DNA of 6,208 nt, taken from positions 1-6,208 of the forward strand of contig JAOADF010000094.1 in NCBI GenBank assembly GCA_026417425.1, in the 5' to 3' direction. How positions within the stretch are numbered: position 1 is the first letter of the stretch; the number at the start of each line of letters is the position of its first letter. The stretch is from Dictyoglomaceae bacterium (lineage in GTDB: Bacteria > Dictyoglomota > Dictyoglomia > Dictyoglomales > Dictyoglomaceae). Under the pieces are notes generated by a model. The model ran no database searches and was not told where the DNA came from. It worked only from the letters and a program-made list of their open reading frames with translations. This document shows positions 5,475 to 6,208 of this stretch, piece by piece. The position numbers were made by a program, and so were the translations under genes.

Positions 5475-6208
5475 GACTTAAAATCTCCTTAGGTAAATCA
5501 TTTAAACTTCTTATCCATTCTAGGGATGAAAACTTATCTGTTTTAATATCATCTTTTATGAAAGCTATAAAACCTAACTTATTAATTTCATAAGCCTTTT
5601 TCTCTGAAATATTCTCATCAATAGTCACTAAAAAAATCTTCTTACTATATTTTAATAATGGTGTTTCTTGTTTCCATCTTTCTCTAAGAGTTCTTTTACA
5701 TGTTAAGAAAACTGCTTTATCAGGAAATTTTAATGCAATCTCACTTGATGGTATAACAATATCTACTCTACCAAGACTTTCTCCTTCTTTTCCATAAGGT
5801 ATTTCTCCTTTAATACCTATAAAATTCAATAGTTTTAATACTGTTTTTTGAAATGTTATTCCACCTCTTGCTTTCCTCATATTTCCTAAATCCTTTTCAA
5901 ATTTTTGTACTAATATGCCAAATTCTGTAAATACTTTACTTGCCTCTTTTATAAAATTTTCCCAATTCTTTTGGGATAAGATATTTTCTAATTCTCTTTT
6001 AATATCTTCCTTTTGAATTTTTATCCACTCCTCCGCGAGTTTGTATAATGCTTTCTTCTCATAATAGATATATATTTCAGTTGCTTTATCATCAATTAAT
6101 ATTAAAATATCACCAAATTTATTAAAAATAACATCTTTTTTTAATTTAAGATCTTCCAATGTTTGATCAATAATCTTATCAACTAATGGGATTTCTTTTT
6201 TTGCTTTA
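5467..6208 (-). CDS. Putative type II restriction endonuclease, PD-(D/E)XK-like (5' end off window)
   Basis: At least 246 residues; the frame stays open to the right edge, so the true start is missing. A TTG at 6159 is in frame but has no ribosome binding site before it, so it is probably not the start. Residues here are counted from the codon at 6205-6207. The first 110 or so residues are charged and helical. Then come RGGITFQ (114-120), resembling the RxGxxFE helix that opens many type II nuclease folds; GEIPYGKEGESLGRVDIVIP with candidate metal-binding Asp149; and FLTCKRTLRERWKQ with candidate catalytic Lys171 (T-C-K). A strand-rich IFLVTID segment and GFIAFIKDD follow. D149, T-x-K171 and the adjacent RERWKQ recall nucleases where Ser/Thr replaces the usual acid before the Lys, and EcoRII-like KDRWRQ context. 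This is a by-eye comparison. Position directly upstream of, and overlapping, a DNA methyltransferase gene is the strongest support. The recognition site is unknown. Confidence 0.72.
   Translation of the reverse strand, partial: KAKKEIPLVDKIIDQTLEDLKLKKDVIFNKFGDILILIDDKATEIYIYYEKKALYKLAEEWIKIQKEDIKRELENILSQKNWENFIKEASKVFTEFGILVQKFEKDLGNMRKARGGITFQKTVLKLLNFIGIKGEIPYGKEGESLGRVDIVIPSSEIALKFPDKAVFLTCKRTLRERWKQETPLLKYSKKIFLVTIDENISEKKAYEINKLGFIAFIKDDIKTDKFSSLEWIRSLNDLPKEILSHV
5485..5490 (-). promoter_or_regulatory. Shine-Dalgarno of the methyltransferase gene
   Basis: Read on the minus strand this is AAGGAG, ending 10 bases before the ATG at 5474. It lies inside the 3' end of the endonuclease gene and supports the ATG that overlaps that gene's stop codon. 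Confidence 0.7.

Noticed and set aside
6157..6159. TTG as the start codon of the endonuclease gene
   Set aside because: No Shine-Dalgarno sequence precedes it, and the frame remains open for 16 more codons to the window edge, so the gene most likely begins outside.

Overview
The window looks like one end of an assembly contig from a low-GC (roughly one third G+C), probably thermophilic and anaerobic bacterium. The AGA-rich arginine codons, strong GGAGG ribosome binding sites, tightly packed operons and protein style remind me of Dictyoglomus or a Thermotogales-like relative. That placement is an impression, not a computed assignment.

Bases 1-19 are identical to the Tn5/Nextera mosaic end (AGATGTGTATAAGAGACAG). 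They are almost certainly library adapter, so genuine sequence starts near base 20. It starts inside a gene, at the nucleophile elbow (GLSMGG) of an alpha/beta-hydrolase esterase whose N-terminal part is missing. That gene ends at 364 and is followed by a strong intrinsic terminator (374-412).

From 435 to 4075 four plus-strand genes, separated by 2-6 bases, encode the membrane and ATPase parts of an Opp/Dpp-type (peptide/nickel/oligosaccharide) ABC importer. They are an OppB/DppB-like permease, an OppC/DppC-like permease, a DppD-like ATPase with a complete C-terminal four-cysteine domain, and a shorter DppF-like ATPase lacking that domain. No substrate-binding protein is present; it may lie upstream of the contig edge or elsewhere. 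An esterase beside this transporter, and the D-loop variant of the second ATPase, make an oligosaccharide or decorated-glycan substrate as plausible as a peptide one.

The 115-base gap 4076-4190 separates the importer operon from a convergent minus-strand pair. It contains an 11-bp perfect inverted repeat with a G6/C6 core. The minus-strand pair is a type II restriction-modification module. The putative PD-(D/E)XK-like endonuclease gene lies upstream and runs off the right edge of the window. Its stop overlaps by 8 bases the start of an SPPY-type (probably N4-cytosine) DNA methyltransferase gene. The pair is more AT-rich than the transport genes, which would fit horizontal acquisition. I found no RNA genes, CRISPR arrays or insertion sequences. 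The most interesting element is the restriction-modification pair, whose endonuclease I cannot confidently place in a characterised family.
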